In this document: positions 11,254 to 21,226 of the stretch, in pieces
How positions within the stretch are numbered: the stretch's first letter is position 1
Layout of the letters: each line of letters starts with the position of its first letter
Assembly (NCBI RefSeq): GCF_003182475.1
Contig: NZ_QGTS01000002.1
Span: forward strand, 203,654-267,653
Source of the DNA: Mangrovibacter plantisponsor
GTDB taxonomy: Bacteria > Pseudomonadota > Gammaproteobacteria > Enterobacterales > Enterobacteriaceae
Length of the DNA stretch: 64,000 nt
Direction of reading: 5' to 3'
The notes under the pieces: generated by a model
What the model was told of the DNA's origin: nothing
The model's database searches: none
The model's input: the letters and a program-made list of their open reading frames with translations, nothing else
Program-made: the position numbers and the translations under genes

Positions 11254-12645
11254 TCACCGGATTGAAAAACCATTGGTTAACACACAGCGCCGTGAGCGGG
11301 CGAAAGTGCGGGCAGATGTCGTGCCTTCGCCGGTGGGGGTGGCGATGGTAAACGTGGTAAAGCCTTCGCCTCCCACACCAATACCGGCATAAGACGGGCC
11401 GTTTTTAACAAAAATAGAGGTTTGCAACAGGCGGGCTGCCAGGTTGAGCCGCGAGACATTTTCAGAGTGCATAATGGCAGTGTGGTGCAACCCGTGTTCC
11501 ACTTTCAGTGCCAGTTGCAGCCCGGCATCAAAATCAGGTACGCGCACCACAGGCAGTAAAGGCATCAGTTGTTCGGTGGTTACCAGTGGGTCATCAGCGG
11601 CAACTTCCGCCAACAGCAGGCGCGGGGCTTTGCCGGGCACCGGAATCCCGGCTGCGGTTAACAGCGCTGCGGCGCTTTTACCCACCAGTTGTTTATTGGC
11701 GCCGCCATCTGGCACCAGGCACACATGTTTGAGCTTTTCTGCCTGTTCAGGGGTAACCAGCAGGGCATCAAAGGCCTGCATTTGCTGAACCAGCCGGTCT
11801 GCCACGCAGTCCACCACAATCACGCTTTTCTCAGCAATACAGGGCAGGTTGTAGTCAAATGCAGCACCGCTCACAATGTCCTGCGCAGCTTTAACGATAT
11901 CTGCGGTTTCATCTACCAGGCAGGGTGGGTTGCCAGCACCGGCACCAATCACTTTTTTGCCGCTTTTCATCCCCATGCTGACAATGGCCGGGCCACCGGT
12001 AATCGCCAGCAAGGCAATGTTTTCATGGCGCATCATTTGTTGGGTGGCTTCAAAGGTGGGCTCTGCTACGGTTACCACCAGATTACGAATACCACTGCAT
12101 TTAAATGCCACAGACTCAATCAGGCTTATTAGTTCAAGCGAAACTTCTTTGGCGCCAGGGTGAGGGCTGAAATAAATACTGTTGCCCGCAGCCAGCATGC
12201 TGATGCTGTTATTGATAATGGTTTCTGTCGGGTTGGTGCTGGGGGTAATTGCGCCAATCACGCCAAACGGTGAGTATTCAAACAGCACCATGCCGCCATC
12301 ACCGGTGAGCGCAGTGGTGGTCAGGTCTTCCACTCCCGGGGTGTTTTCCAGCGCGGCTTTGTTTTTCAGGTATTTGTCTGCAGCATTCCCCATACCGGTC
12401 TCAGTGGCACCGGCGTCGGAAAAATGTTGCAGTTGTGGGCCCAGTTCACTGCGCAATGCACGAATAATGGCACTGCGGGTTTTCAGGGGCGATTGCTGGT
12501 AGCGCAAAAATGCCTGGTGTGCGGCCTGAACGGCGCTGCCCACATCAGGGAAAACACCATTGCAGGCGGGCGAGGGTGCTTCATTGCCCGATAACTTCTG
12601 GGTGACAATCGCCCGAATCAGGGTTTCCAGTTCTGTATTGTTCAT
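11254..12645 (-). CDS. pduP: CoA-acylating propionaldehyde dehydrogenase PduP
   Basis: Oxidises propionaldehyde to propionyl-CoA with NAD+ (463 aa). The first 18 residues (MNNTELETLIRAIVTQKL) form the amphipathic helix that targets the enzyme into the microcompartment. The catalytic cysteine lies in FDYNLPCIAEKSV; the nucleotide region includes LLAITGGPAIVSMGMKSGKK. AGGAAA precedes the ATG. Located as in Salmonella between pduO and pduQ. Confidence 0.96.
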   Translation of the reverse strand: MNNTELETLIRAIVTQKLSGNEAPSPACNGVFPDVGSAVQAAHQAFLRYQQSPLKTRSAIIRALRSELGPQLQHFSDAGATETGMGNAADKYLKNKAALENTPGVEDLTTTALTGDGGMVLFEYSPFGVIGAITPSTNPTETIINNSISMLAAGNSIYFSPHPGAKEVSLELISLIESVAFKCSGIRNLVVTVAEPTFEATQQMMRHENIALLAITGGPAIVSMGMKSGKKVIGAGAGNPPCLVDETADIVKAAQDIVSGAAFDYNLPCIAEKSVIVVDCVADRLVQQMQAFDALLVTPEQAEKLKHVCLVPDGGANKQLVGKSAAALLTAAGIPVPGKAPRLLLAEVAADDPLVTTEQLMPLLPVVRVPDFDAGLQLALKVEHGLHHTAIMHSENVSRLNLAARLLQTSIFVKNGPSYAGIGVGGEGFTTFTIATPTGEGTTSARTFARSRRCVLTNGFSIR

Positions 12646-12665
12646 TCGTTTTTCCTCATCGCCAT

Positions 12666-13718
12666 TTATTGCTGGCCGGGCGCGGTTTTATCACTGAAAT
12701 GCGCACAGGCCAGAGCCGCGCGTGCAATAGCCATATCCTGTTCAACAGTACCGCCGCTAATTCCCAGCCCGCCAAGCAGCGTGCCTGCCTGCCATAACGG
12801 GTAGCCGCCACCAAAAGTCACAACTTTGCCAGCCATACTGCTGGCCAGTTCATACAGTGGCCCACCGGGTTGGGTGGCAGTACCGAGTGTGTGAGTGGGG
12901 GCTTTAAGTGCCACTGCAGACCAGGCTTTTTTAGGCGCAAGTTCGCAACTGACCAGCAGTGCGCCGGGCATTCTCCAGGTCAGCAGTAAATTGCCGTGGG
13001 CATCCACCAGGCTGAATACCACAGGAACACCTGCTTCTTTTGCCGCACCCATTGCGGCACAGGCCATTTGGTGAATCACGCCAAATGCCAGTGTGCCGGG
13101 GGCCGGGCACTGCGCTGGGGCAGTAGCAGGCGTACCTTCTGTGGCGCTGGTTGCCAGTGCCTGCTGGTAGCGTTGCAAAATGGTCTGGGTAACCTGGTTT
13201 ATCACCGCCAGGTGGTCTTCGTCCCTTGCCAGGGCATACAGGCAATCTGAAAGACGGTTGATGTACTGCATGGCAACCTGGCGCACGGGCACGCTCCCGG
13301 CCAGCACTACCATGCGGCGCTCTGCCCGCCTTGCCAGCGTGCGGGCAATATGCAGGCGGCTGGCTGCTTCACAGCGCCCGGGCAGAACGAAATTTTTTAT
13401 GACCGGGACCGCCGCCATACAGCGGTCAATGGTGTGTTCCATTTCGCTGATATCTTCACTGCTGATATAACGCCGCCCCGCAACGGGGTCGCTGGCCTCA
13501 CTGGCAAGCTCCGCACTTAACCAGAACAAATGCTGCTGGAACCGGGTAAGTTGCGCTTTGTTTTCTTCACGCACGGTTGCACACCAACAGAGACTGAGCG
13601 CGGCATTCAGTTCATCCAGCGTGCCATACGCTTCAACACGGGGGTGGCTTTTGCTCACCCGCTGGCCGGTGTACAGCGCGGTATCGCCGTGGTCACCTGT
13701 GCGTGTGTAAATAGCCAT
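12666..13718 (-). CDS. pduO: cob(I)alamin adenosyltransferase PduO, two-domain
   Basis: Adenosylates cob(I)alamin to the coenzyme used by PduCDE. N-terminal domain (about 1-185) is the PduO-type transferase with the ATP-binding segment TRTGDHGDTALYTG, KSHPRVEAYGTLDELNAALS and the C-terminal helix RLHIARTLARRAERR. The second domain (about 205-345) is HbpS/GlcG-like (VIHQMACAAMGAAKEAGVPV, VTFGGGYPL), as in Salmonella where it can bind haem/corrinoid. Ala/Pro/Thr-rich linker between the domains. 350 aa. Confidence 0.95.
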   Translation of the reverse strand: MAIYTRTGDHGDTALYTGQRVSKSHPRVEAYGTLDELNAALSLCWCATVREENKAQLTRFQQHLFWLSAELASEASDPVAGRRYISSEDISEMEHTIDRCMAAVPVIKNFVLPGRCEAASRLHIARTLARRAERRMVVLAGSVPVRQVAMQYINRLSDCLYALARDEDHLAVINQVTQTILQRYQQALATSATEGTPATAPAQCPAPGTLAFGVIHQMACAAMGAAKEAGVPVVFSLVDAHGNLLLTWRMPGALLVSCELAPKKAWSAVALKAPTHTLGTATQPGGPLYELASSMAGKVVTFGGGYPLWQAGTLLGGLGISGGTVEQDMAIARAALACAHFSDKTAPGQQ

Positions 13719-13735
13719 ATCTGTTTCCCGCCTGT

Positions 13736-14011
13736 TTAGCGCGAAACCGTATCAACAATGGCGACAATCGCCAGGTCGATGGCTTCGTTCGCGCCGCTAA
13801 AAACATGCCGGGCGCTGGAGCCCCCGGTAACCAGAACCAGTTCGCCTTCACCGGCCCCAACGGAGTCCACTGCAACTTCTTCACGCTGCGTTTGGTCTGC
13901 CTGCCACGGTGCTTCGGGGGTAACTCTGCGGATCAGCAGCAGTTTTTTCCCTGTCAGGGACGGCGATTTTTGTGTCGCCACTACAGAACCCGTAACCCTT
14001 GCCAGTTGCAT
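13736..14011 (-). CDS. pduN: microcompartment vertex protein PduN
   Basis: Pentameric EutN/CcmL-family protein (91 aa) that caps the vertices of the shell. Typical start [19 protein letters not shown], then [10 protein letters not shown] and a [17 protein letters not shown] turn. An AGGAG lies before the ATG. Order pduM-pduN-pduO as in Salmonella. Confidence 0.95.
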   Translation of the reverse strand: MQLARVTGSVVATQKSPSLTGKKLLLIRRVTPEAPWQADQTQREEVAVDSVGAGEGELVLVTGGSSARHVFSGANEAIDLAIVAIVDTVSR

Positions 14012-14014
14012 ATT

Positions 14015-14575
14015 TCACTCCTGCCTGATCAGTTGAAGTTGGTGAGGTGCCAGTGTTTCTTTTGCCAAAGGGGTAAGGTGCGCCTGGCGGGAAACCACCA
14101 CCCAGCCCTGTTTTTTGGTGGCGATATCCCGGTAACTAATCAGAGCCTGTGGCAACAACCAAATGGTGTGCCCTTCCAGATCACTGAATGACACAGGCAT
14201 TCTTGCCAGCGCTTTAACGGGCAGGCCGGGAAGCAATTGTGGGTGCAAAGAAATCTGTACCCTGAGCCCCCAGGCCAGAGCCCCTAAGACGCTTTGTATG
14301 GCGGGAGAACCGCCGCTTTGCCCTGACAGTTGCGCCAGAAAGTGGTTATCCGCATGGCGAATATGCACTTCGGCATAACGTGTGAAATCTGCCGGTGCCA
14401 GGCCTGGAGCCAGTTGCTGCGGGGTGGTGGTGAAAACCTGGTTCTCCCGGGCAGCCAGGCGGGCAACCACCTCGGCAACCACGCTGGCAACCCAACGGGC
14501 ATCCGGCGTGTGCGCAAGCACTTCTCTGCCAGCATTGTTTTCTGGCGAGGGGTTGCCTGGCAGTGGCAGGTTCAT
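14015..14575 (-). CDS. pduM: microcompartment assembly protein PduM
   Basis: A 186-aa PduM-family protein; in Salmonella it is a structural component needed for proper microcompartment formation, with no enzymatic role known. Identified by position (between pduL and pduN, ATGA overlap with pduL) and by family-like segments (AEVHIRHADNHFLAQLSGQS, HTIWLLPQALISYRDIA). The N-terminal 45 residues are weakly conserved in general and give no motif. Confidence 0.88.
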   Translation of the reverse strand: MNLPLPGNPSPENNAGREVLAHTPDARWVASVVAEVVARLAARENQVFTTTPQQLAPGLAPADFTRYAEVHIRHADNHFLAQLSGQSGGSPAIQSVLGALAWGLRVQISLHPQLLPGLPVKALARMPVSFSDLEGHTIWLLPQALISYRDIATKKQGWVVVSRQAHLTPLAKETLAPHQLQLIRQE

Positions 14576-15201
14576 GGCCGCACCAGCCTTGCCACACAGC
14601 CGGGCTGGTCTGCGCCAGCGGCATTGGCTTCGTCGGTATCAATATGGAACTCAAGCTGCATGGCCTCCGAAACCCGGATCATCACGTCGCTAAATACCAG
14701 AGACCGCCCGGCACTTTGCACGGCAACATTGACGGCCTGGCCATGTACCACCCCCATTACCAGGGCGTCGAGGGGCGACATATGAATATGGCGTTTCGCC
14801 ACAATGACGCCTTGTGCCAGCATCACTTCACCATAAGGGCTGGAGAGGCGAATGCCTGGTGTACCGGCGATATCACCGGAAAGGCGCAAAGGGACATCAA
14901 TTCCGAGCAGGCGAGCGTCGCTGCGTGAAATTTCCACCTGGCTTTTGCTGCGCAATGGCCCCAGTAGCCGTACCCGCTCCAGGCTGCCTTTCGGGCCGGT
15001 AAGCGTGACACTTTGCGTGGCGGCAAACTGCCCGGGTTGCAGCAGGTTCTTTTTGACCGACAACGGCTCATTGGGAAACAGTCGTTCGTAGTCGGCCTGG
15101 CACAGGTGCAGATGACGGCTGGATACACCCACAGGAAGCGGGCGTACCCGCATTTCATCCAGTACCTGAGTGACAACTTTTTCCAGGTTCGCTTTATCCA
15201 T
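14572..15201 (-). CDS. pduL: phosphate propanoyltransferase PduL
   Basis: Converts propionyl-CoA to propionyl phosphate in the microcompartment lumen and recycles CoA (209 aa). Two PduL domains carry the zinc-ligand histidines: VGVSSRHLHL near residue 27 and VIVAKRHIHMSPLDAL near 135. The first 18 residues (MDKANLEKVVTQVLDEMR) are the expected encapsulation helix. The start at 15201, 11 bases past the pduK stop, matches family starts; a longer in-frame start would overlap pduK. An AAGG is the only ribosome-site candidate. Confidence 0.95.
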   Translation of the reverse strand: MDKANLEKVVTQVLDEMRVRPLPVGVSSRHLHLCQADYERLFPNEPLSVKKNLLQPGQFAATQSVTLTGPKGSLERVRLLGPLRSKSQVEISRSDARLLGIDVPLRLSGDIAGTPGIRLSSPYGEVMLAQGVIVAKRHIHMSPLDALVMGVVHGQAVNVAVQSAGRSLVFSDVMIRVSEAMQLEFHIDTDEANAAGADQPGCVARLVRP

Positions 15202-15212
15202 CCTGCTATGCC

Positions 15213-15800
15213 TTATTTTGAGTAATGAATACACTGTGCATGGGGCTCACCTTTGTGCCGTGGGCAAAGCGGGTCTGCACATAAATTGCAGGTTGCTGGT
15301 GCCGGGGGCGAGTCTCCCTGTACGGGTACGTCACCACCAACGGTTGGGGGTGCTTCCTGGCTGAGTGTGCCGGTTTGCGGCGGTTCAGCTGTGTGGGTGA
15401 GTGTGCTGCCTGCAACCGGGGGTTCAGGTTCAGTTGTGCCGCTCCCGGCATCCGTTGGTGCCTGGGGAGCGGCAGGGGCTGAACCGGGCTGTGGCGTTCC
15501 TGCCGGTGAAGGGGCTTTAGGGGTGCCAGGCGTGGGGATAAAAATGGCTAACCCTTCCGCCGGGCGGGGAATGACCTTGCTGGATACCAGACCCTGGTGC
15601 TGGCGAGCCAGTGCTGCACCTGTTGCAATAGCCGCCTGAACAGAGGCGACATCACCTAACAGTTTGATCACTGTCCAGCCACCACCACGGGCTTTCTCCA
15701 GCCCGGCCAGTGAAACACTGGCCGCTTTCGCCATGGCATCTGCGCAGTTAATTGCCAGTGCCAGACCACTCACTTCCAGTAACCCCAAAGATGCTTTCAC
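15213..15800 (-). CDS. pduK: microcompartment shell protein PduK with long linker and Cys cluster
   Basis: BMC-domain shell protein (195 aa, longer than the about 160 aa of Salmonella PduK). BMC domain residues 1-90 (LGLLEVSGLALAINCADAMA), then about 80 residues rich in Pro, Ala, Gly, Thr and Ser without hydrophobic core, then a C-terminal CNLCADPLCPRHKGEPHAQC cluster that could bind a metal or Fe-S centre. Starts with GTG at 15800, preceded by AAGGGAG. The extra length is in the linker. Confidence 0.94.
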   Translation of the reverse strand: MKASLGLLEVSGLALAINCADAMAKAASVSLAGLEKARGGGWTVIKLLGDVASVQAAIATGAALARQHQGLVSSKVIPRPAEGLAIFIPTPGTPKAPSPAGTPQPGSAPAAPQAPTDAGSGTTEPEPPVAGSTLTHTAEPPQTGTLSQEAPPTVGGDVPVQGDSPPAPATCNLCADPLCPRHKGEPHAQCIHYSK

Positions 15801-15823
15801 GGTGTTCTCCCTTACCTGCCAGA

Positions 15824-16099
15824 TCAGGCTGATGTGGGTAAAATGGCTTCTACATCACTGTGTGGACGCGGGATAACATGGCTTGATTTCACTTCGCCAA
15901 CTGCGCTGGCGGCGGCAGAGCCTGCATCCACGGCGGCTTTCACGGCGCCAACATCACCGCGTACCATTACGGTGACCAGCCCCGACCCGATTTTTTCATA
16001 GCCGACAAGTTGCACATTGGCCGATTTGACCATGGCATCTGCCGCTTCAATGGCCCCAACGAGACCTTTTGTTTCTACCAGACCCAGTGCGTTATTCAT
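15824..16099 (-). CDS. pduJ: microcompartment shell protein PduJ
   Basis: A 91-aa BMC hexamer subunit, one of the most abundant shell facets. Core sequence [20 protein letters not shown] then [20 protein letters not shown], nearly the same as PduA of this operon; the pore-loop region and C-terminal [12 protein letters not shown] are typical. AGGAG lies 9 bases before the ATG. Confidence 0.96.
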   Translation of the reverse strand: MNNALGLVETKGLVGAIEAADAMVKSANVQLVGYEKIGSGLVTVMVRGDVGAVKAAVDAGSAAASAVGEVKSSHVIPRPHSDVEAILPTSA

Positions 16100-16129
16100 G
16101 CTGCATTTCTCCTGTTGATAATCAATGGG

Positions 16130-16471
16130 TTACTTAAACGGTAACCCTTTAACCAGCCGGGCAGCATTGTGGCCGGTACGCCTGGCCTCAGCTGGTGAAT
16201 CTGTGGTTAACAGCCGGAACAGCGGGGTGGCTGCGTCCAGATGCTGGTAATGCACTAACAGTTGCTGTGGGTTGCAGCCAATGCCAACCCGTAATGGTGA
16301 CTGGCTGGCGGCTTGCCAGGCAGATTCCGCCAGCGCACTTTCTTCCTCTGTGGAGTACCAGACCCAGGGGATGCCTTCTTCTTCAATGCCCCACAACACT
16401 TCCTGCCAGTGGGTTTCGGTAGTTTGTGAACCAAACACCACAATTGCCGGGCTCTCTTCTGCCAGGGTCAT
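16130..16471 (-). CDS. pduH: diol dehydratase reactivase small subunit PduH
   Basis: Small subunit (113 aa) of the PduGH reactivating factor, which exchanges damaged cobalamin out of inactivated diol dehydratase. Contains the family segments IVVFGSQT, WGIEEEGIPWVWY and VGIGCNPQQLLVHYQHL. Overlaps pduG by ATGA, consistent with stoichiometric production. Confidence 0.94.
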   Translation of the reverse strand: MTLAEESPAIVVFGSQTTETHWQEVLWGIEEEGIPWVWYSTEEESALAESAWQAASQSPLRVGIGCNPQQLLVHYQHLDAATPLFRLLTTDSPAEARRTGHNAARLVKGLPFK

Positions 16472-18294
16472 AAGTGGCCTCCCGGGTTACCCGACAAAAT
16501 CAACCCGGTAGCAACCGCGTTGCGCGGGCCTTCACAGGCACGGATATTGCCGCGCCCGGCAACCAGCCGGTAATGAGCCAGGGCATCGGTAATCAGTTGC
16601 GGTACTTCAAAATCCAGCGCAGAGCCGCCTACCAGCACCACAAAAGGAATATTGCGAATGTTGCCTCCGGGGCTGACACGCTCAAGCGCCCGTAGCGCAT
16701 TGGTCACAAATACCCGTTGTTTTGCGCTGCGCCGTATCTGGCGCACTTTCTCCAGTGAGTGGTCACCGGGAAGGGGGAGCAGTTCGTCAGGTTTCACCAC
16801 GCATAAGCGGGCAAACACATCTGGCGAAAGTGGTGAGGGGAAAAACTGCACACTGCCGTCTTCATGGCGCAAGTGAAACAGGCTTTCTACTTTTGCTAAC
16901 GGGTATTTTTTGATTTCTTCGGCCAGGTTGCGGTCATCCAGACCCAGTTCGCGGTTGATTATCATGGTGACCATATCCCCCGCGCCTGCCAGGTGAGTGG
17001 CAATGATGTCGCCTTCGCCATTGATAATTGAGGCATCAGTGGAGCCAGCGCCCAGGTCAAGAATCGCCAGTGGGCGAGTGGTGCCGGGGGTGGTCAGCGC
17101 GCCCAGAATGGCGGCTTCTGCTTCCGCTCCGCCAATTTGTACTTCGACATGCAGTGTCTGCTCAATTTCGCGGGCAATCCGGGCCATTTGCAGCCGGTCT
17201 GATTTCACCATTGAAGCAATGCCCACTGCCTGTTCCAGGGCGAATTCTCCTGCCAGCCCACCAGTCACACTGACCGGTACGGCGGTATCTACGGCCAGTA
17301 CATCCTGAATGGCAATTTCACTGGCCGGTTTATTGGTGAGCTCTGCCATGGTCTGGCGCACATGCTCCAGCATGCCACCAATGTTGGACCCGGCTTCACC
17401 TGTTACGTTGTCCAGTGCCGGTAGTGAATTAACCGCCTGCATAATTGCTTCGGCACCGGCGGCAACATCAACCCGGGCAGTACGCCCGGCGGCCTGTAAC
17501 TCAAGGTGGCCGGCGGGAATGGTGCGCGCTTTGACATCGCCTTCCGGGGTTTTAATCACGACGGCGGAGCGGTTGCCAATTAATGCCCGTGCCATGGGAA
17601 CCACGTTCTGTGTTTCTTTGGCATTCAGGCTGAAAACAGTGGCAATACCGTAGGGGTTAGACAATGTTTCAATCACCCGCCCGGGCAGGGCAACTTCAAC
17701 GGCGGCGGGCATACCTAACGGAATGCGTTCAATAAACTGCACTTCATCCACAATAGGCAGTGGGTGCTCTAACCGGTTACTGACCAGAACGCCGTCGTCG
17801 CGCTGCAGGATAACGCCAGTGATGGCGTAGCCTGCCCGCCGTGCAGAATTAACGATTTGTGCAACGTCGGCAAAGTCAAACCCGGCGGAAACCACCAGAA
17901 TGTAATTCTGGTCTGCCGGGCGCGACATCAGTTCACCCGGTGTAATCGTCAGGCCCACACCCAACCCGGCACCACCCGGGGTTTTGGGGTTGTGCCCAAT
18001 CATGGTGGATTCAGTGATGATGGTTTCGGTGATGGTCTCCATCGCCACATCGCCAATTACCGGTGTGGCTTCATTGATACGGATCAGCGCTATATCGCTC
18101 AGGGGAATACCGGCTTTTTGGCTTGCCTGCTCCAGGGCTTCGCGCACACCAAACACATTGCGTAATGTGCCCTTTATTCCTGTGGTTTCCGCCAGGGCAC
18201 TGGCTACAACACGCAGTTCACCACTGCTGTGCTGGCAGGCCAGTGCCACTTCCGTAGAGGCGTTGCCAATATCAATACCTGCGATATAGCGCAT
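16468..18294 (-). CDS. pduG: diol dehydratase reactivase large subunit PduG
   Basis: ATP-dependent, Hsp70/actin-fold large subunit (608 aa) of the diol dehydratase reactivase. Phosphate loop 1 MRYIAGIDIGNASTEVALA at the N terminus and phosphate loop 2 LAILDLGAGSTDASI near residue 405; VVLVGGSALDFEVP is near the C terminus. GAGGG upstream of the ATG. Follows pduE as in all known pdu operons. Confidence 0.96.
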   Translation of the reverse strand: MRYIAGIDIGNASTEVALACQHSSGELRVVASALAETTGIKGTLRNVFGVREALEQASQKAGIPLSDIALIRINEATPVIGDVAMETITETIITESTMIGHNPKTPGGAGLGVGLTITPGELMSRPADQNYILVVSAGFDFADVAQIVNSARRAGYAITGVILQRDDGVLVSNRLEHPLPIVDEVQFIERIPLGMPAAVEVALPGRVIETLSNPYGIATVFSLNAKETQNVVPMARALIGNRSAVVIKTPEGDVKARTIPAGHLELQAAGRTARVDVAAGAEAIMQAVNSLPALDNVTGEAGSNIGGMLEHVRQTMAELTNKPASEIAIQDVLAVDTAVPVSVTGGLAGEFALEQAVGIASMVKSDRLQMARIAREIEQTLHVEVQIGGAEAEAAILGALTTPGTTRPLAILDLGAGSTDASIINGEGDIIATHLAGAGDMVTMIINRELGLDDRNLAEEIKKYPLAKVESLFHLRHEDGSVQFFPSPLSPDVFARLCVVKPDELLPLPGDHSLEKVRQIRRSAKQRVFVTNALRALERVSPGGNIRNIPFVVLVGGSALDFEVPQLITDALAHYRLVAGRGNIRACEGPRNAVATGLILSGNPGGHL

Positions 18295-18311
18295 AAATAC
18301 CCTCTGACTGT

Positions 18312-18842
18312 TCAGTCGTCACCTTTGAGTTTGCGGCGCTGTACGTACAACTCAGCCGCTTCCCGCACGAATGCTGCACAGGTTTTTGCGTGGTAACTGT
18401 GGTCCAGGTCGTCAGCAATGGCTATCAGCTCTTCTTTGGTGGAGCGGTAAGGGCGCAGTGCGTTGTAGATTTCCAGAATACGGTCATCCGGTACGGCAGT
18501 GAGTTCGGCGGCACGCTCAAAATTCATTGCCAGCCGGTCACGCCCGGCATCACGCGCAATGGCCGCCTGAATACGCAGGGTTTCTGGTGTAATACGCATA
18601 TCCTGGGCGGTAATTTGCCCGGCCTGCACGCTCTGTAACGTGATGTCGTCCAGCGTTTTATTGGTGGCTGTTTTCACCCAATCCGGGTGTTTATTTGCCA
18701 GTGGGTAATCACTGACACGCGCCTGCTGTTGGGGGTTCGCGCTGCCTGAAGGCGGCGCAGACGTGCCCGGAGCATGTTCAGCCAGGTTATTCATACGGCT
18801 AAGCACGTCGCGCACCATGGTTTCAATTGCTTCAGCGTTCAT
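18312..18842 (-). CDS. pduE: propanediol dehydratase small subunit PduE
   Basis: Gamma subunit (176 aa) of the B12-dependent 1,2-propanediol dehydratase. N-terminal helix MNAEAIETMVRDVLSRM is followed by a Pro/Ser/Ala-rich linker and the conserved core DYPLANKHPDWVKTATNKTL. The ATG at 18842 is preferred to one 5 codons upstream because GGGAGA is correctly spaced before it and homologs start here. Confidence 0.96.
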   Translation of the reverse strand: MNAEAIETMVRDVLSRMNNLAEHAPGTSAPPSGSANPQQQARVSDYPLANKHPDWVKTATNKTLDDITLQSVQAGQITAQDMRITPETLRIQAAIARDAGRDRLAMNFERAAELTAVPDDRILEIYNALRPYRSTKEELIAIADDLDHSYHAKTCAAFVREAAELYVQRRKLKGDD

Positions 18843-18853
18843 CCTGTTCTCCC

Positions 18854-19534
18854 TCATAAACTCACCCGTAGTTCCTGGGCATTTTTGCCATTCACTACGT
18901 ATTTGGTTTCTTTAATGTGCAGAATGGCGGATTTCGCCTGGTATTTAGGCCGCGCCATCTGGTCATTGAGGGTTGGCACTGGTTGTGGTGATTCATTGCG
19001 TGCATAGCGCGCGGCGTTTTTGCCTATTTGACGGTAGGTTTCCAGGGTTAACAGCGGTGCCTGGGGGAACAGTTCCAGGTTAGACAACGGCGGTAAACCG
19101 CGCTGGTGAATTACCGTGGTGCCTTTAGACTGAATACCCACCGAGATGCCGGAACCACTCAGGCGGTTGCCTTCTACGGCCACAAATGCCACATCGGAAG
19201 ATTTAAAACAGCGAATAACACGGGCTTTGATGCCTTCTTCTTCAATGCCGGCAATAACTTCACGCAGAATACTTTTGTGCGGGATCCCCACAATATTCAC
19301 GGTTTGTGACAACCCAAATGCCGGGCCAACCGCAATCACCACTTCATCTTTCGCAGTGCCAGGCCGGGCTTCACCGGTTTCTGTCAGGAATGAACCCTGA
19401 GGTTGTGAAGGGGCGGTTGACGCACTGGGGGAAGAAGCCACAGGTTGAGTAAAAGACGCCTGGGTTTCTGTGGTTCCCATATCTTTCAGCACATCTTCAA
19501 TTATTTGCCGCAGTAGTTGCTCATTGATTTCCAT
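18854..19534 (-). CDS. pduD: propanediol dehydratase medium subunit PduD
   Basis: Beta subunit (226 aa) of propanediol dehydratase. The first about 18 residues ([19 protein letters not shown]) are the targeting helix that carries the whole enzyme into the microcompartment. Core segments: [20 protein letters not shown] and [20 protein letters not shown], which contact the cobalamin. The start at 19534 has AAGGGG upstream; the frame is open much further but into pduC. Confidence 0.96.
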   Translation of the reverse strand: MEINEQLLRQIIEDVLKDMGTTETQASFTQPVASSPSASTAPSQPQGSFLTETGEARPGTAKDEVVIAVGPAFGLSQTVNIVGIPHKSILREVIAGIEEEGIKARVIRCFKSSDVAFVAVEGNRLSGSGISVGIQSKGTTVIHQRGLPPLSNLELFPQAPLLTLETYRQIGKNAARYARNESPQPVPTLNDQMARPKYQAKSAILHIKETKYVVNGKNAQELRVSL

Positions 19535-19544
19535 GTTTTTCCCC

Positions 19545-21209
19545 TTAACCCAGCGTATTGGGATCGAGCGCATTCGGGATATTTTTGATTTCATCCCAAC
19601 GAGCGCCTTCCAACCGGTAGCCTGTTGCCGGGCCAGCGTAATCATTGACATCGTTAACCGCAGACAACACCTGGCCGTCGCCAACAATAATGGCGGAGGT
19701 GTGCAGGTAATCACCGGTGAGCTTGGCTTTTTGCATATTCAGCATGTCCTGGGCGACATCGGGGAACCCGCCCTGAGCCAGTGCTTTAACCACTTCCAGG
19801 CCATTACGGTTTTTATTGATGATCTCCTGGGCGAATTTGATGTCTTCGACGATGTTGCGCTCTGGCATGTCTTTGGAACCGTGGGCGTAAGTGGCGGCTT
19901 CCACTTCGTTGTCGGTAATTGGCGGCAGGCCCATACCGGCAAATACCGCCTGTAAGGCGCGCGCGGCTTTATTCCTGACCGCAACCACATCTTCTTCCCG
20001 CACCGGGCGTAACCCGCCGTCTACTTTCAGGTCCCGCTGAATGACGTTGTAGTCGTCGAAATCTTCGGCATCTTCATTGGAACCCGCAAACATGTTGTCG
20101 TAGTTCGGCACGGCGGAATAACCGGAAGAGATAAAGTCAGTGCCGGGCAGGAACTGCATCAGGAGGCGAGCGGTTCTGCGCATGTCTGAGTGAGTAAAGG
20201 TTTGGTCATTACTGGATGCGCATTCCAAATCCAGCGAGGCGCAAATTAAGTTTTCGGCCAGCACTGCACGAATACCGGATGGCACAGCAGAGGGCACACC
20301 AATGCAGCTTACTGAGCCATTTTGCAGCCCCTGCACACCTGCAGCTTTAGTGATGTAAATGCAGCGTGCTTCCAGGTACAGCATGGATTTACCCTGCGCA
20401 TAACCCATTTGCACTTCCGAGCCAGAGCCCGATGTAAAACGCATTTTTAACCCACGGGAAGCATAGGATGAAGCAAGGAACCCTTTAGACCAGGGCGTGT
20501 CATCGCCATCGGTGAAGACGGGTTCGGTGCCGTAAACTGAAATGGTTTCGGCATAGCAGGTGTGGCCCAGCATACCCAGTTTTAGTTCAGTAGCTTCTTC
20601 CAGTGAACACTGGGTGAGTACGCCCGGGCGCCCAACCTGTGAACCCACCAGTAACGCAATCGCGTTAAAAGGCGCGTAACGGGCGACAGCGACAGTGGTT
20701 TCCTGTTCATCAAACCCGCGGTAGGCACCTTCTGCGGCATCGGCGGCAATTTGTACCGGGTTGTCTTTTACGTTAGTGACATGCGCTTGTTGGGAAGGGG
20801 TGCGTCTGGCGCGCATTTTCTGCATCGCCATCATCATTTCCACCACATTCATTTGCGACATCACATCAACAATTTTTGCCGGAGTCATGGCGGTGGTAAG
20901 GGGGACAATCTCGCTGCGTTTAATATTCGGGTCACACAGCATGTTGGCCAGTTTGACGGAATCCATTGCCATCACTTCTTTTGCACGGTCAAGGTTGATG
21001 CCGTAACGGGCAATAAAGTGATCAATCAGATCAAACTCAGCCTGCGGTTTGCCATCCAGTTCGGTGACAACGCCGTTTTGAATGGTAATGGAGGGTTTGG
21101 GATCATTCGGGCTTTCCATGGCAATAAAGCCTTCCTCGATCCATTCTTTTACAAAGCCGTCCTGGTTTACAGGGCGTTTCGCCAGCGCTTCAAAGCGTTT
21201 TGATTTCAT
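19545..21209 (-). CDS. pduC: propanediol dehydratase large subunit PduC
   Basis: Catalytic alpha subunit (554 aa, same length as Salmonella), a TIM barrel that dehydrates 1,2-propanediol to propionaldehyde by an adenosylcobalamin radical mechanism. Very high similarity throughout ([60 protein letters not shown]). The substrate/K+ region around the SSNDQ and the [18 protein letters not shown] segments is intact, so this is diol rather than glycerol dehydratase by overall likeness, though both substrates are used by such enzymes. AGGTGAGG precedes the ATG at 21209. Confidence 0.97.
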   Translation of the reverse strand: MKSKRFEALAKRPVNQDGFVKEWIEEGFIAMESPNDPKPSITIQNGVVTELDGKPQAEFDLIDHFIARYGINLDRAKEVMAMDSVKLANMLCDPNIKRSEIVPLTTAMTPAKIVDVMSQMNVVEMMMAMQKMRARRTPSQQAHVTNVKDNPVQIAADAAEGAYRGFDEQETTVAVARYAPFNAIALLVGSQVGRPGVLTQCSLEEATELKLGMLGHTCYAETISVYGTEPVFTDGDDTPWSKGFLASSYASRGLKMRFTSGSGSEVQMGYAQGKSMLYLEARCIYITKAAGVQGLQNGSVSCIGVPSAVPSGIRAVLAENLICASLDLECASSNDQTFTHSDMRRTARLLMQFLPGTDFISSGYSAVPNYDNMFAGSNEDAEDFDDYNVIQRDLKVDGGLRPVREEDVVAVRNKAARALQAVFAGMGLPPITDNEVEAATYAHGSKDMPERNIVEDIKFAQEIINKNRNGLEVVKALAQGGFPDVAQDMLNMQKAKLTGDYLHTSAIIVGDGQVLSAVNDVNDYAGPATGYRLEGARWDEIKNIPNALDPNTLG

Positions 21210-21226
21210 GAGTGCCTCACCTGATA

